DNA of 64,000 nucleotides. It comes from Rhizorhabdus wittichii RW1 (GTDB lineage: Bacteria > Pseudomonadota > Alphaproteobacteria > Sphingomonadales > Sphingomonadaceae). The notes beneath the pieces were generated by a model that worked only from the letters and a program-made list of their open reading frames with translations, made no database searches and had not been told where the DNA came from. This document shows, one piece after another, positions 8,705 to 17,686 of the stretch; positions within the stretch are counted from its first letter, which is position 1, and the number at the start of each line of letters is the position of its first letter. The DNA lies in contig CP000699.1 in NCBI GenBank assembly GCA_000016765.1, forward strand, positions 4,963,501 to 5,027,500. The letters run 5' to 3'. The position numbers and the translations under genes are program-made.

Positions 8705-9822
8705 GCCGCGCCTCCCGCCAGCGCCGCGGCGAGCGTGGCGCAATCCTCCTGCCCCGTCACCAGGTCGGGGAGGGGAATGGCGTCGACCCGTGCCCGCTCG
8801 GCCGCGTAGCGGGCTTCGTCGAACCCGGCGAGCAGCGCCGCCAGCTCGGGCACCGGATCGCGGAGGAGGATGCCGGCGTCGCGCCGCCGCAGCCAGGCGC
8901 CGGTCTCGACATGGCCGAGCGCGATCGGCACCGATCCGTGGAAGCTGCCCTCATAGAGCCGGTTGGGCAGCAGCCAGGACGAGTTCAGCCCCTCCTCGAA
9001 ATAGTCGATCGCCCAGGTGAAATGGGTGCGGCGGTAGAGGGCGGGCAACTCCTCGGGACGATAGGGCCCGGCATAGTCGAGATGGTCGGCCTCGCGCACT
9101 GCCCGGTCGAAATCGGGCATCTCCGACAGCGCCGGCCTGCCCGCGATCAGCACCCTGATCCGGCCCTCGCCGCGCCGCGCCAGTTCGGCCAGCATCGCGA
9201 GCGATCTTCGGCACCGCAGCATGCCGAACCAGCCGATCGTCCAGGGCGGGCCGGGGTCGCGGCGCAGCGCCGGCCGCGCCGCCGGGCCGGCGATCCCCAG
9301 CACCTTGTTCTCGACCAGCAGCGCGGGCTCGTCGGGCGCGAGGCGCGGCGTGAAATAGTTGGAGAGGAAGGCCGGCGAGCTGGTGACGAGCAGGTCGATC
9401 CGGTCGAGATGCGAGCGCTCGATCCGCTGGATCAGCCGGTCGACCGTCCCGTTGCCGAGCAGGGTGCGGTGGATGTCGAGGCATTCGTAGACGAGGCGGA
9501 CGCCGCGCCGTCGACCGGCGACGCGCGCTGCCAGAATCAGCGATTCCAGGTTGCGCGCCATGTAGATCGCGCAGCCTTCGACGGCGCGGGCGATGCGGTC
9601 GGCGAACAGCCAGTTGCGCAGCACCGCCGCCGCGCGCTGGCCGAGCCGCGCATCGGCGGTGCGGCCGAGGTCGACCACCGGAGCGCCGCCGATGTCGGCC
9701 GGGGGAAGGGGGGATCGGCGGAAGCCGAGGACGACGGGATCGAGCCCGCCGGCCCGCATCATCGCGATCCGCCGCGCGACGGCGGCGTCGTTCAGATCAT
9801 GGACGAAATACGCAACTTTCAA
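8701..9822 (-). CDS. Glycosyltransferase, GT-B type
   Basis: A 373-residue putative glycosyltransferase and first gene of the operon with the ExoA-like transferase and acyltransferase. The N-terminus KVAYFVHDLNDAAVARRIAMMRAGG is a Rossmann-like start typical of family-4-related enzymes. The C-terminal half has WTIGWFGMLRCRRSLAMLAEL and a late NSSWLLPNRLYEGSFHG, which match the donor-binding half of GT-B enzymes. There is no membrane helix. The sugar transferred is not readable. Confidence 0.8.
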   Translation of the reverse strand: MKVAYFVHDLNDAAVARRIAMMRAGGLDPVVLGFRRSPLPPADIGGAPVVDLGRTADARLGQRAAAVLRNWLFADRIARAVEGCAIYMARNLESLILAARVAGRRRGVRLVYECLDIHRTLLGNGTVDRLIQRIERSHLDRIDLLVTSSPAFLSNYFTPRLAPDEPALLVENKVLGIAGPAARPALRRDPGPPWTIGWFGMLRCRRSLAMLAELARRGEGRIRVLIAGRPALSEMPDFDRAVREADHLDYAGPYRPEELPALYRRTHFTWAIDYFEEGLNSSWLLPNRLYEGSFHGSVPIALGHVETGAWLRRRDAGILLRDPVPELAALLAGFDEARYAAERARVDAIPLPDLVTGQEDCATLAAALAGGAA

Positions 9823-9998
9823 CCTGGTACCTTTCGTGGCCCCCGCCGCGAATCCCCGTGTCGAACGCTCTCCTTATTGCGCTGCACCCAGCGGATTTCG
9901 CTATCGATCGGCTTTTCTTCGATGGCCCGTGCAGTTTCGCGGGCCGGGCGAACGCCCCGGCCCCTGTCAGCGACCGGGAGATGTATATTCTTTGGCGA

Positions 9999-10994
9999 AT
10001 GGCTGATTTCCGCCCCCCGCAGCCCGGCGTCTGCGTCGTCATCGCCGCCTATGATGGCGAGCGGACGATCGCCCGTGCCGTCGCCTCGGCGCTGCGCGAG
10101 GCCGAGGTGCGCGAGGTCGTCGTGGTCGACGACGCCTCGACCGACGCGACCGCCGCCCGCGCGGCGCAGGCCGACGACGGCAGCGGCCGCCTCGCCATCC
10201 TGCGGCACGATCGCAACCGGGGGCCGTCGGCGGCGCGCAACCACGCGCTGCGGTCCAGCTCGGCCGAACTGGTCGCGGTGCTCGACGCCGACGACTTCAT
10301 CGTGCCGGGCCGCTTCGCCCGGCTGCTGGCGATGCCCGACTGGGACATGATCGCCGACAACATCGCCTTCCTGCCCGAACGCCGCGCGGTGGAGTTCGCC
10401 TTCGCCGAACTGCGCGACTTTCCCGCCGACGCCCGGCTGATGGCGCTCGACGCCTTCGTCGCCGGCAATATCCCCCGGCCCGGCGTCCGGCGCGGCGAAT
10501 TGGGCTTCCTCAAGCCGGTGATGCGGCGCGACTTCCTCGAACGGAACCGGCTCGCCTATGACGAAGGGCTGCGGCTGGGCGAGGATTTCATCCTCTACTG
10601 CCGGGCGCTGGCGGCGGGGGCGCGGTTCCGGCTGACCGACCAGTGCGGCTATGTCGCGGTCGAGCGCGCCCATTCGCTGAGCGGCCGGCACCGCACCGTC
10701 GATCTCGCCGCGCTGGCGCAGGCGCATGAGCATCTGCTCGGCCTGTCGGGGCTTCCGGCCGCCGATCGGGCGCTGGTCGAACGGCATCTCGATCATGTCC
10801 GCCGCAAGCTCCATCACCGCGATTTCCTCGATCGCAAGCACAGCGATGGACTGCTCCGCGCGGTCGGCGGCTATGCCGCGCGGCCGGCAACGCTGTGGCG
10901 GATCGCCCAGGACGTGGCGCGCGACAAGCTGGGCCGCCGGGCCGGCGATGCGGTCCGGGAGCCGGAGCCGGCCTTGCGCTATCTGTTCGGGTGA
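9999..10994 (+). CDS. Family 2 glycosyltransferase
   Basis: About 331 residues. The GT-A motifs are GVCVVIAAYDGERTIARAV, VVVVDDASTDATAARA, GPSAARNHAL and the DxD motif VAVLDADDFIVPGRF. The C-terminal half is longer than the minimal domain and has no clear membrane helix. An in-frame ATG at 9981 lies directly behind GGGAG (no spacing), so I prefer 9999; the frame is open a little further upstream. It is divergent from the preceding operon and transcribed alone before a hairpin repeat. A role in exopolysaccharide assembly is inferred from position. Confidence 0.85.
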   Translation: MADFRPPQPGVCVVIAAYDGERTIARAVASALREAEVREVVVVDDASTDATAARAAQADDGSGRLAILRHDRNRGPSAARNHALRSSSAELVAVLDADDFIVPGRFARLLAMPDWDMIADNIAFLPERRAVEFAFAELRDFPADARLMALDAFVAGNIPRPGVRRGELGFLKPVMRRDFLERNRLAYDEGLRLGEDFILYCRALAAGARFRLTDQCGYVAVERAHSLSGRHRTVDLAALAQAHEHLLGLSGLPAADRALVERHLDHVRRKLHHRDFLDRKHSDGLLRAVGGYAARPATLWRIAQDVARDKLGRRAGDAVREPEPALRYLFG

Positions 10995-11010
10995 CCCGAG
11001 ACCCTTTTCA

Positions 11011-11147
11011 AATCCTCCCTGCGCGAAGCGCGGGGAGGGGAACCACCCGCAGGGTGGTGGAGGGGTGCGCCGTGCAACGGCGCTGATCGCGCCGACCCCT
11101 CCACCGCCTTCGGCGGTCCCCCTCCCCGAGCAAGCTCGGGGAGGATT
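11011..11147. repeat. Paired-hairpin intergenic repeat
   Basis: A 137-bp imperfect palindrome bounded by AATCCTCC and GGAGGATT. It holds several nested hairpins: CCCTGCGCG/CGCGGGGA, ACCACCC/GGGTGGT, ACCGCC/GGCGGT and a strong CTCCCCGAGC/GCTCGGGGAG. It lies between two convergent glycosyltransferase genes. Elements of this shape are common between sphingomonad genes and can act as transcription or mRNA 3'-end signals. Confidence 0.8.
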
Positions 11148-11154
11148 TAGTGCA

Positions 11155-12414
11155 TCAAGCCGCGAGCAGGGGTTCCACCCCATACATGCCGCGATCGGTG
11201 CGGCGCGCGTCGAAATAGGAGCGGATCGACGAACCCTTCAGCAGGTGGCGGGCCATGATGCGGAGCTGGCCGATCTCGAACCGGCGGTCGGTGACGCCCG
11301 ACAGCCGGCGCAGCCGATAGGTGACGGGCAGCAGCAGATTGCCCTCGATCCGGCCGCGCAGCGCCCGGGGGAAGCCGGCGATCGCGCCGAAGAAGCGTTC
11401 TGCCTCGGCGCCGTCCTGGAAGATCGATCGCGCGCCGCGCTGGAAGATGCGGCGCAGCGCAGCCTTCTCCTGCTCGCACAGTTCGGTGACGCCCTGCGCC
11501 GATGCCTCGCGCGCGGCGGTCCCGAAATCGGCGGCGGCGAGGTCCCACAGTCCCTTGCGCGCCATGATGCTGCCCCGCTGGATGCGCGCGGTCAGCGTCT
11601 GGCGCGGCGACGGCGCCGCCCGCTCTTCGGGCGAGCCGATGAAGAATTCGGGCAGGGCATGGCTGCCGTGCAGCTCGCGGAAGATCAGGTGGTTGTATTT
11701 GCGCCAGGCCTGCTCGACCTCATGCGCCTTGACGCTCGCCCCCTTGGGGCCGCGCAGGCCGGCATGGTGGCGCTGGTGGAAGGCGACGATCGGCAGGCCG
11801 ATCCCCTTGAACCGGCGGCCGAGCCGCAGCGCCATCTCATAGTCCTGCGAGCGGGCGAGGCGGGTGTCGAACGGGCCGACCGCGTCATAGCAGCTTCGCC
11901 GCGCCAGCATCGCCCCCTGCCAGATGAAGAAGTCCTCCATCAGCCGGACATAGAGCGCGGCGGGCTCGTCCGAGGCGTAGGCGGTGTTCCGCTCGCGCGC
12001 GTCGTTGGGCCATTCGCCGAAGAATTTGTCGCATAGCCCATAGGCGTAGCCGGCGTCGGGATGGTCGACCAGCGCCTGGTGGAGCGCGGCGAGCGTTCCC
12101 GGCGCGGCGATGTCGTCGTCGTCGAAGATCCAGACGAAGGGCTGGGCGACGCGGCCGAGGCCGTTGTTGAGCGCGGCGGCCTTGCCGGCATTGTCCTGCC
12201 GGACATAGGCGACCCCGCGCGCGGCATAGGCGGCGGCGACCTCGCCGGTCGCGTCGTCCGAGCCGTCGTCGATGACGATCACCTCGGCCGGCGGCGGTTC
12301 CTGCCCCAGTACGCTGTCCAGCGCCTCGGCTAGATAATGGGCGCGGTTGAAGGTGGGCATCAGCACCGTGACGGGCAGGGGCGCCCGGGCGGCAACGGTC
12401 GTGGGGGCGGTCAT
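11155..12414 (-). CDS. Family 2 glycosyltransferase with long C-terminal region
   Basis: A 419-residue GT-A glycosyltransferase. Motifs are VTVLMPTFNRAHYLAEALDS, VIVIDDGSDDATGEVA and the acidic WIFDDDDIAAPGTLA. The C-terminal 150 residues form an extra helical region with no motif I know. The frame continues upstream to 12663, but the start at 12414 is chosen because the family's N-terminus begins a few residues later and GGAG lies about eleven bases before it. It shares an intergenic region of about 250 bp with the divergent flippase gene. Confidence 0.85.
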   Translation of the reverse strand: MTAPTTVAARAPLPVTVLMPTFNRAHYLAEALDSVLGQEPPPAEVIVIDDGSDDATGEVAAAYAARGVAYVRQDNAGKAAALNNGLGRVAQPFVWIFDDDDIAAPGTLAALHQALVDHPDAGYAYGLCDKFFGEWPNDARERNTAYASDEPAALYVRLMEDFFIWQGAMLARRSCYDAVGPFDTRLARSQDYEMALRLGRRFKGIGLPIVAFHQRHHAGLRGPKGASVKAHEVEQAWRKYNHLIFRELHGSHALPEFFIGSPEERAAPSPRQTLTARIQRGSIMARKGLWDLAAADFGTAAREASAQGVTELCEQEKAALRRIFQRGARSIFQDGAEAERFFGAIAGFPRALRGRIEGNLLLPVTYRLRRLSGVTDRRFEIGQLRIMARHLLKGSSIRSYFDARRTDRGMYGVEPLLAA

Positions 12415-12661
12415 AAGGGCCGTATCTCCATTGATCACGCCTCGCCCCGAAGGCGATTCGGCTGGAATCACTGGTCGGCAGCGTTCGCCGCGACCCGCCT
12501 TGCCCGCCCCGACGGGGCCCTCCCGGCGCGCAAAGCCTTGTGAGTCCGTGACGAAACCTATTCCGAAGCGTCGATGAAAAAAAGATGGTTTTATGCTGCG
12601 GTGCGAATATAACGATCGCGTTGGGGGGCAGTAAACACTAACCGCAGGGTGGTGAACTGCC

Positions 12662-14206
12662 ATGAAAGCCGCGTCGGAAGCGGTGTCTTCCGCAGATAAT
12701 GAAGATCTCAGGCGCCGGGCTGTTCATGGAACGGTTGCGATAGGGCTCGCGCAAGTTGTAAAATTTGCAACACAATTACTGTCCGTCGTGATTTTGGCAC
12801 GGCTCCTCGCACCTACGGACTTTGGTTTGTTCGCGATGGTCATGCCGTTGGCCGCTTTCGTCATGATGGTGCAGGACATCGGCCTGTCGCAGGCGGTCGT
12901 CGCCTCGCCGCATCTCACCCCGGCGCAGACCAGCGCGATGTTCTGGATCAACGCGGCGCTGTCGCTGGCGCTGGCGCTGCTGTTCGCGATAGCGGCGCCA
13001 CTGATCGCCGCCTTCTTCGGCGAGCCGCGGCTGGTGGCGCCCGCGCTCGCGCTGGCCGGATCGGTGCTGGTGTCGGGGCTCGCCACCCAGCATTTCGCCC
13101 ATCTCACCAAGACGCTGCGATTCGGGACGATCGCCGTCATCGACATCGCCTCGACCCTGCTCGGCTTCGCCGCGGCGGTCGCGATCGCCTGGTTCGCGCC
13201 CGGCATCTGGGCGCTCGTCGCCTCGGTGCTGGTCGGCATGGGCGTCGGGCTGGTCGGCGCCTGGGCCACCGCCCGCTGGCTGCCGGGGCGGCCGGCGCGG
13301 TTCGCCGAGGTGCGCGAACTGCTGCGCCTCGGCGCGGGCCTGTCGACCTTCACCCTGTCCAATTTCTTCGCCCGCAATCTCGACAATGTGATGATCGGGC
13401 GCTGGGCGGGGGCGGTGCAGCTCGGCTTCTACGACCGCGCCTACAAGCTGCTGCTGTTCCCTCTGCAACAGATCAACAACCCGATCGGCCGGGTGATGGT
13501 GCCGGTGCTGTCGCGGCTCGCCGACGAGCCGCACCGCTACCGCCACGCCTATCGGCGGACGATCCGGCTGATGCTGATGGTCACGCTGCCGGGCGTCGCG
13601 TTCATGTTGGTCTTCGCCGCGCCGCTGATCGACGCGCTGATGGGGCCGCGCTGGCGGCCGGCGGCGGCGATCTTCACCTGGCTCGCGGTCGCTGCGCTGC
13701 ACCAGCCGATGAGCGCCACCTTCGGCTGGCTGTTCATCAGCCAGCGGCGCGGCGGCGAGTTCGGGCGCTGGGGCCTGTTCAATATGGTCACCAGCGTTCT
13801 GGCCTTCGCGATCGGCCTGCCCTGGGGCGCGATCGGCGTCGCCGCCGCCTATGCGCTCAGCGACGTGCTGATCCGCATGCCGGTGCTGTGGTGGTGGGTC
13901 GGCCGGTCGGGCCCGGTCCGCCATCGCGACCTGCTGTCGATCGTCTGGCCGTTCGCGATCGCGCTGGCCGGAACCTTGGCGGGGCTGGCCGGGCTGCGCC
14001 TGTGGGGTGGCGCGACCGGGCTGGCCGGGCTGGTCCTCGCCGCCGGCCTCGCCTTCGGAAGCTTCGCCGTCCTGCTCGCCTTCACCGCGCCCGGCCGGGA
14101 AACGCTGGCCGAGGCGGCGGCGCTGGTCGGGAGCCGGCTGGGCCGGTTCGGATCGCCCGAGCGGCGGGACAGGGGAAGCGGGCGACCGGCAATCGAATCA
14201 CGTTGA
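12662..14206 (+). CDS. Wzx-type lipopolysaccharide/exopolysaccharide flippase
   Basis: A 514-residue polytopic membrane protein of the MOP/oligosaccharide flippase superfamily. It carries the opening VKFATQLLSVVILARLLAPTDFGLFAMV and a central NFFARNLDNVMIGRWAG followed by LGFYDRAYKLLLFPLQQINNP, a combination typical of WzxC/ExoT-like exporters. It has about twelve to fourteen hydrophobic helices. It should flip the undecaprenyl-linked repeat unit across the inner membrane. The first 40 codons are clearly AT-richer than the rest. It precedes the co-polymerase gene by about 50 bases and is probably its operon leader. Confidence 0.92.
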   Translation: MKAASEAVSSADNEDLRRRAVHGTVAIGLAQVVKFATQLLSVVILARLLAPTDFGLFAMVMPLAAFVMMVQDIGLSQAVVASPHLTPAQTSAMFWINAALSLALALLFAIAAPLIAAFFGEPRLVAPALALAGSVLVSGLATQHFAHLTKTLRFGTIAVIDIASTLLGFAAAVAIAWFAPGIWALVASVLVGMGVGLVGAWATARWLPGRPARFAEVRELLRLGAGLSTFTLSNFFARNLDNVMIGRWAGAVQLGFYDRAYKLLLFPLQQINNPIGRVMVPVLSRLADEPHRYRHAYRRTIRLMLMVTLPGVAFMLVFAAPLIDALMGPRWRPAAAIFTWLAVAALHQPMSATFGWLFISQRRGGEFGRWGLFNMVTSVLAFAIGLPWGAIGVAAAYALSDVLIRMPVLWWWVGRSGPVRHRDLLSIVWPFAIALAGTLAGLAGLRLWGGATGLAGLVLAAGLAFGSFAVLLAFTAPGRETLAEAAALVGSRLGRFGSPERRDRGSGRPAIESR

Positions 14207-14255
14207 GGCTGAAAGGGGGCTTTTGGCAGGTCAAATCGGAGGTTGATAATCGATC

Positions 14256-16388
14256 ATGGACCATGTGCAGGAATTCCCCACCGCGGACGCCCGGTCCGAC
14301 GGCGGGCGCCTGAAGGGGCTGCTGCCGGATCCCGGCTATCTCTGGATGATCTTCAGGCGCCATCTCTGGCTGTTCCTGGGCGTTGCCTTCCTGATCCTCG
14401 CGGCGGTGGTGCTGCGGACCGTGCTGATGGTGCCGATCTACACCAGCACCGCCAGCGTGGTGATCGAGCCGCGCGCCAACGACGTCATCGAGATGCAGTC
14501 GGTGGTGCCGAACCTGCCCAAGGACAGCGACGTCGTCGACACCGAGGTGCGGATGATCACCTCGCCGACCCTGGCGATGCGGGTCGTCACCGATCTCCGC
14601 CGGCAGGGCTTTGACGTCGGCCCGATCCGCACCCAGGCCGAGCTGGAGCATGCGGCGACGCTGCTGCTCCGCAAGGTGGCGGTGGCCCGGTCGGGCCTGA
14701 CCTACGTCATCGACATCACCGCCAGCTCGGACCGCTCCGACATGGCCGCCGCGATCGCCAACACCTTCGCGCGCCAATATGTCGCCGCGCAGACCGACGC
14801 CAAGGTCGGCGCCACCCGCTCGGCAAACGTCTGGCTCAACCGTCGCATGACCGAGCTGCGCGCCGCCGCCGGTTCGGCCGACGCCGCGCTCCAGGACTAC
14901 AAGATCCGCAACGGGCTGATGAGCGCGCAGGGCGCGACCATGGCCGAGCAGGAGGTCTCCTCGCTCAACCAGCAGATCTCGCTCGCCCGCGCCGACCTCG
15001 CCGAGAAGCAGGGCCGCCTCAACGCCGCCCGCGCCCAGCTCCAGCGCGGCGGCAAGGGCGCCGACGTCGGCGCGGCGCTCGGATCGGGCACCGTCGCCAG
15101 TCTGCGCGCCCGCGAGGCGGAGGCGAGCCAGCAGCTTGCACAGCTCGAGACCCGCTATGGCGATCTCTATCCCGAGGTGAAGACCGCCAGGAGCCAGCTC
15201 GCCGACATCCGCGCCCAGATCCAGCAGGAGATCGACCGCATCCTCTCCAGCCTGGAGGCCGATGTCCGCGTCGCCTCGTCGCGGCTCAGCTCGCTCCAGG
15301 GCAGCCAGTCGCAGGCCAAGGGCGCGCTCGCCTCGAACAGCTCCGCGCAGGTCGGCTATCTCGAACTCGAACGCCGCGCCGACGCGAGCAAGCAGATCTA
15401 CGAGGCGTTCCTCAACCGGTCGAAGGAGACCGCCGCGCAGGAGGGGCTGCAGCAGCCCGACGCGCGCATCTCGGCGCTGGGCGCGGTGCCGCTGCTTCCG
15501 GATTCTCCGAACATCAAGCTCGCGGCGCTGTTCGGCATCGTCGGTTCGCTGCTCGGCGGGCTGGTCGCGGTCGCGCTCGCCGAATATCTCCAGCGCGGCG
15601 TCCGCACCAAGGCCGACGTCGAGCGGCGGCTGCGCGTCCGCTATGCCGGCGCGGTGCCGAGCCTGGGATCGACGCTCGGAGGCCTGCGCGAGACCGAGAC
15701 GCCGCAGGACTATATCATCTCGCACCCCTTCTCCTCCTTCGCGGAATCGCTGCGCGGCCTGCGCGCCTTCGTGGCGCTGCGCAGCCGGGCGCGGACGCTG
15801 GCGATCACCTCGCCGCTGCCGCAGGAGGGCAAGACCACGACCTCGGTCTGCCTTGCCCGCACCGCCGCGCTGGCCGGGACCAGCACCGTTCTGGTCGATT
15901 GCGACCTCCGCCGGCGCGGGTCGAGCGAGATGCTGGGCATCCGCCCCCGGGTCGGCCTGATCGAGGTGCTGTCGGGCACGGCGCGGCTCGACGACGCGCT
16001 GGTGGTCGACGAGGCGACCGGGCTGCATGTCCTCGGCACGCCAGAGGCCCAGCCGAGCGCCTATGACCCGCTGACCCCGGCCAATCTCGACAAGCTGCTC
16101 CGCCAGCTCCGCGAGCGGTTCGAGTTCGTCGTCGTCGACACCGCCCCGATCCTGGGCGTCGCCGACGCCCGCGCGGTGGCCTCGTCGGTCGACAGCGTCC
16201 TCGTCATCACCCGCTGGCGCAAGACGTCGATCAACGCGGCGGAGACGGCGATCGAGCTGCTCGTCGACGCCAACGCCAATATCGCCGGACTGGCGCTGAC
16301 CCAGGTCGACATCCGCCGCTACGCCAGCACCGGGGAGAGCGACGTCTACGGCTACCACAAGAAATTCAAGGGATATTACCAGAACTGA
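14256..16388 (+). CDS. Polysaccharide co-polymerase / tyrosine autokinase (GumC/ExoP/Wzc-like)
   Basis: A 710-residue inner-membrane protein controlling chain length and export. A Wzz domain follows the first transmembrane helix (about residues 38-58). A long coiled-coil periplasmic region at about 190-400 includes repeated ARADLAEKQGRLNAARAQL-like heptads. A second transmembrane helix lies near 425-445. The C-terminal BY-kinase domain has Walker A PQEGKTTT (Lys near 526), Walker A' VLVDCDLRR and Walker B FVVVDTAP. The last 20 residues hold five tyrosines, the usual autophosphorylation cluster. It works with the Wzy- and Wza-like proteins coded on the opposite strand nearby. Confidence 0.94.
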   Translation: MDHVQEFPTADARSDGGRLKGLLPDPGYLWMIFRRHLWLFLGVAFLILAAVVLRTVLMVPIYTSTASVVIEPRANDVIEMQSVVPNLPKDSDVVDTEVRMITSPTLAMRVVTDLRRQGFDVGPIRTQAELEHAATLLLRKVAVARSGLTYVIDITASSDRSDMAAAIANTFARQYVAAQTDAKVGATRSANVWLNRRMTELRAAAGSADAALQDYKIRNGLMSAQGATMAEQEVSSLNQQISLARADLAEKQGRLNAARAQLQRGGKGADVGAALGSGTVASLRAREAEASQQLAQLETRYGDLYPEVKTARSQLADIRAQIQQEIDRILSSLEADVRVASSRLSSLQGSQSQAKGALASNSSAQVGYLELERRADASKQIYEAFLNRSKETAAQEGLQQPDARISALGAVPLLPDSPNIKLAALFGIVGSLLGGLVAVALAEYLQRGVRTKADVERRLRVRYAGAVPSLGSTLGGLRETETPQDYIISHPFSSFAESLRGLRAFVALRSRARTLAITSPLPQEGKTTTSVCLARTAALAGTSTVLVDCDLRRRGSSEMLGIRPRVGLIEVLSGTARLDDALVVDEATGLHVLGTPEAQPSAYDPLTPANLDKLLRQLRERFEFVVVDTAPILGVADARAVASSVDSVLVITRWRKTSINAAETAIELLVDANANIAGLALTQVDIRRYASTGESDVYGYHKKFKGYYQN

Positions 16389-16423
16389 CGGGCTCTTGGG
16401 GGCTGGCAACCAGAGGAGGAAAC

Positions 16424-17686
16424 ATGCGAATCCCCCAATTGCTCACCGTGCTTTCGGGCACGGCGCTGTGTTCGGCCGTGCAGGCGCAGGAGATACCGCC
16501 CAATGTAGGCGTGGCCGACCGCGAGCGGCCCGCCTTCGATGCGCTGGGCCTGCGCGCCGGATCGCTGCTGATCTATCCGAGTGTCGCCGGGCGGACCGAA
16601 TATGACGACAATGTCCTCGCCACCGGCGCCGGCAAGCGCGGCGACACGATCTTCACGATCGAGCCCGAGGTCCGCGTGCGCAGCGATCTCGCCCGCCACG
16701 CCTTCGACGTGAAGGCCTATTACCACCGCAGCTTCCACGCCAAGCTCGATACCGAGGATGCGAGCGAATATGGCGTCAACGGCCGCGGCGTCGTCGACGT
16801 CACCCGGCGCACGCGGATTCGCCTGACCGGCAGCGCCGAGCGCAACGCGGAGAACCGGTCGAGCCTCGCCAGCTTCTCGGGATCGCGCACCCGCGTGAAA
16901 TATGATCGCTTTTCGGGATCGGCCGGGCTGGAGCAGGAGGTCGGCGACTTCGTCCTGCTCGGCAAGGGCGAATATCGCCGGATCCGCTACATGGACACGA
17001 CCGATCCGCTCGGGAACCCGATCGACCTGAGCTTCCGCAACCTCAAGGTCCGCACCGGCACTGGCCAGATCGCCTATCGGCTGCGATCGGGCACCAGCGC
17101 CTTCATCCGGGTCCAGAGCGAGAAGCGCACCTACGACCTGCGGCCCGGCGATCCGGGCTTCGATCCGATCACCCAGACCGACCGCAGTTCGAAGGGGCTG
17201 AAGGCAGAAGCCGGCCTCGGGCTCGAGCTGACCAGCCTGATCTACGGCAATATCCGGCTCGGCTACATGAAGCAGAATTATGCCGATCCGAAGCTGCGCG
17301 ACGTCAGCGGCCTGTCCTACGGCGCCGACATCCTATGGAACGTCACGCCGCTGACCAGCCTCAAATTCACCGCCGAGCGCGCGGTCGACGAGACCAGCTC
17401 GCAGACCACGGCGGGCAACCTGCGCAGCGAGTTCACGGCCGATGTCGATCATGAGCTGCTGCGCAACCTGATCCTGTCGGCCGGGGTGCGCTATGCCCGG
17501 ATCAACCCGGCCGGGCTGTCGCCCAAGAGCCGCGAATATGAGGCGCGGCTCGGCGCTCGCTATCTGTTGCCGAACCGCTTCATGGAGCTGCGCGCCGGCT
17601 ATGCGTTCGAGAAGCGCAGCTCGGCGAACCCGAGCATCCGCTTCAACTCGAACAACATCTTCGTCACGCTGACGATCAAGCGCTGA
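16424..17686 (+). CDS. Outer-membrane beta-barrel protein of exopolysaccharide locus
   Basis: A 420-residue exported protein with a signal peptide (about 1-22, cleavage near VQAQE). It has alternating amphipathic strands throughout and ends in a short strand with aromatic and hydrophobic alternation (NIFVTLTIKR). The opening after the signal, SLLIYPSVAGRTEYDDNVLAT, is the hallmark of the putative outer-membrane beta-barrel family found in sphingomonad and Methylobacterium polysaccharide loci. It follows the co-polymerase gene and probably takes part in export or anchoring of the polymer. Its stop overlaps the convergent polymerase gene by eleven bases. Confidence 0.85.
   Translation: MRIPQLLTVLSGTALCSAVQAQEIPPNVGVADRERPAFDALGLRAGSLLIYPSVAGRTEYDDNVLATGAGKRGDTIFTIEPEVRVRSDLARHAFDVKAYYHRSFHAKLDTEDASEYGVNGRGVVDVTRRTRIRLTGSAERNAENRSSLASFSGSRTRVKYDRFSGSAGLEQEVGDFVLLGKGEYRRIRYMDTTDPLGNPIDLSFRNLKVRTGTGQIAYRLRSGTSAFIRVQSEKRTYDLRPGDPGFDPITQTDRSSKGLKAEAGLGLELTSLIYGNIRLGYMKQNYADPKLRDVSGLSYGADILWNVTPLTSLKFTAERAVDETSSQTTAGNLRSEFTADVDHELLRNLILSAGVRYARINPAGLSPKSREYEARLGARYLLPNRFMELRAGYAFEKRSSANPSIRFNSNNIFVTLTIKR

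Noticed and set aside
14082-16409. 775-residue minus-strand frame
   Set aside because: Antisense shadow of the co-polymerase gene; no domain, composition dominated by Asp, Arg, Gly and Ala.
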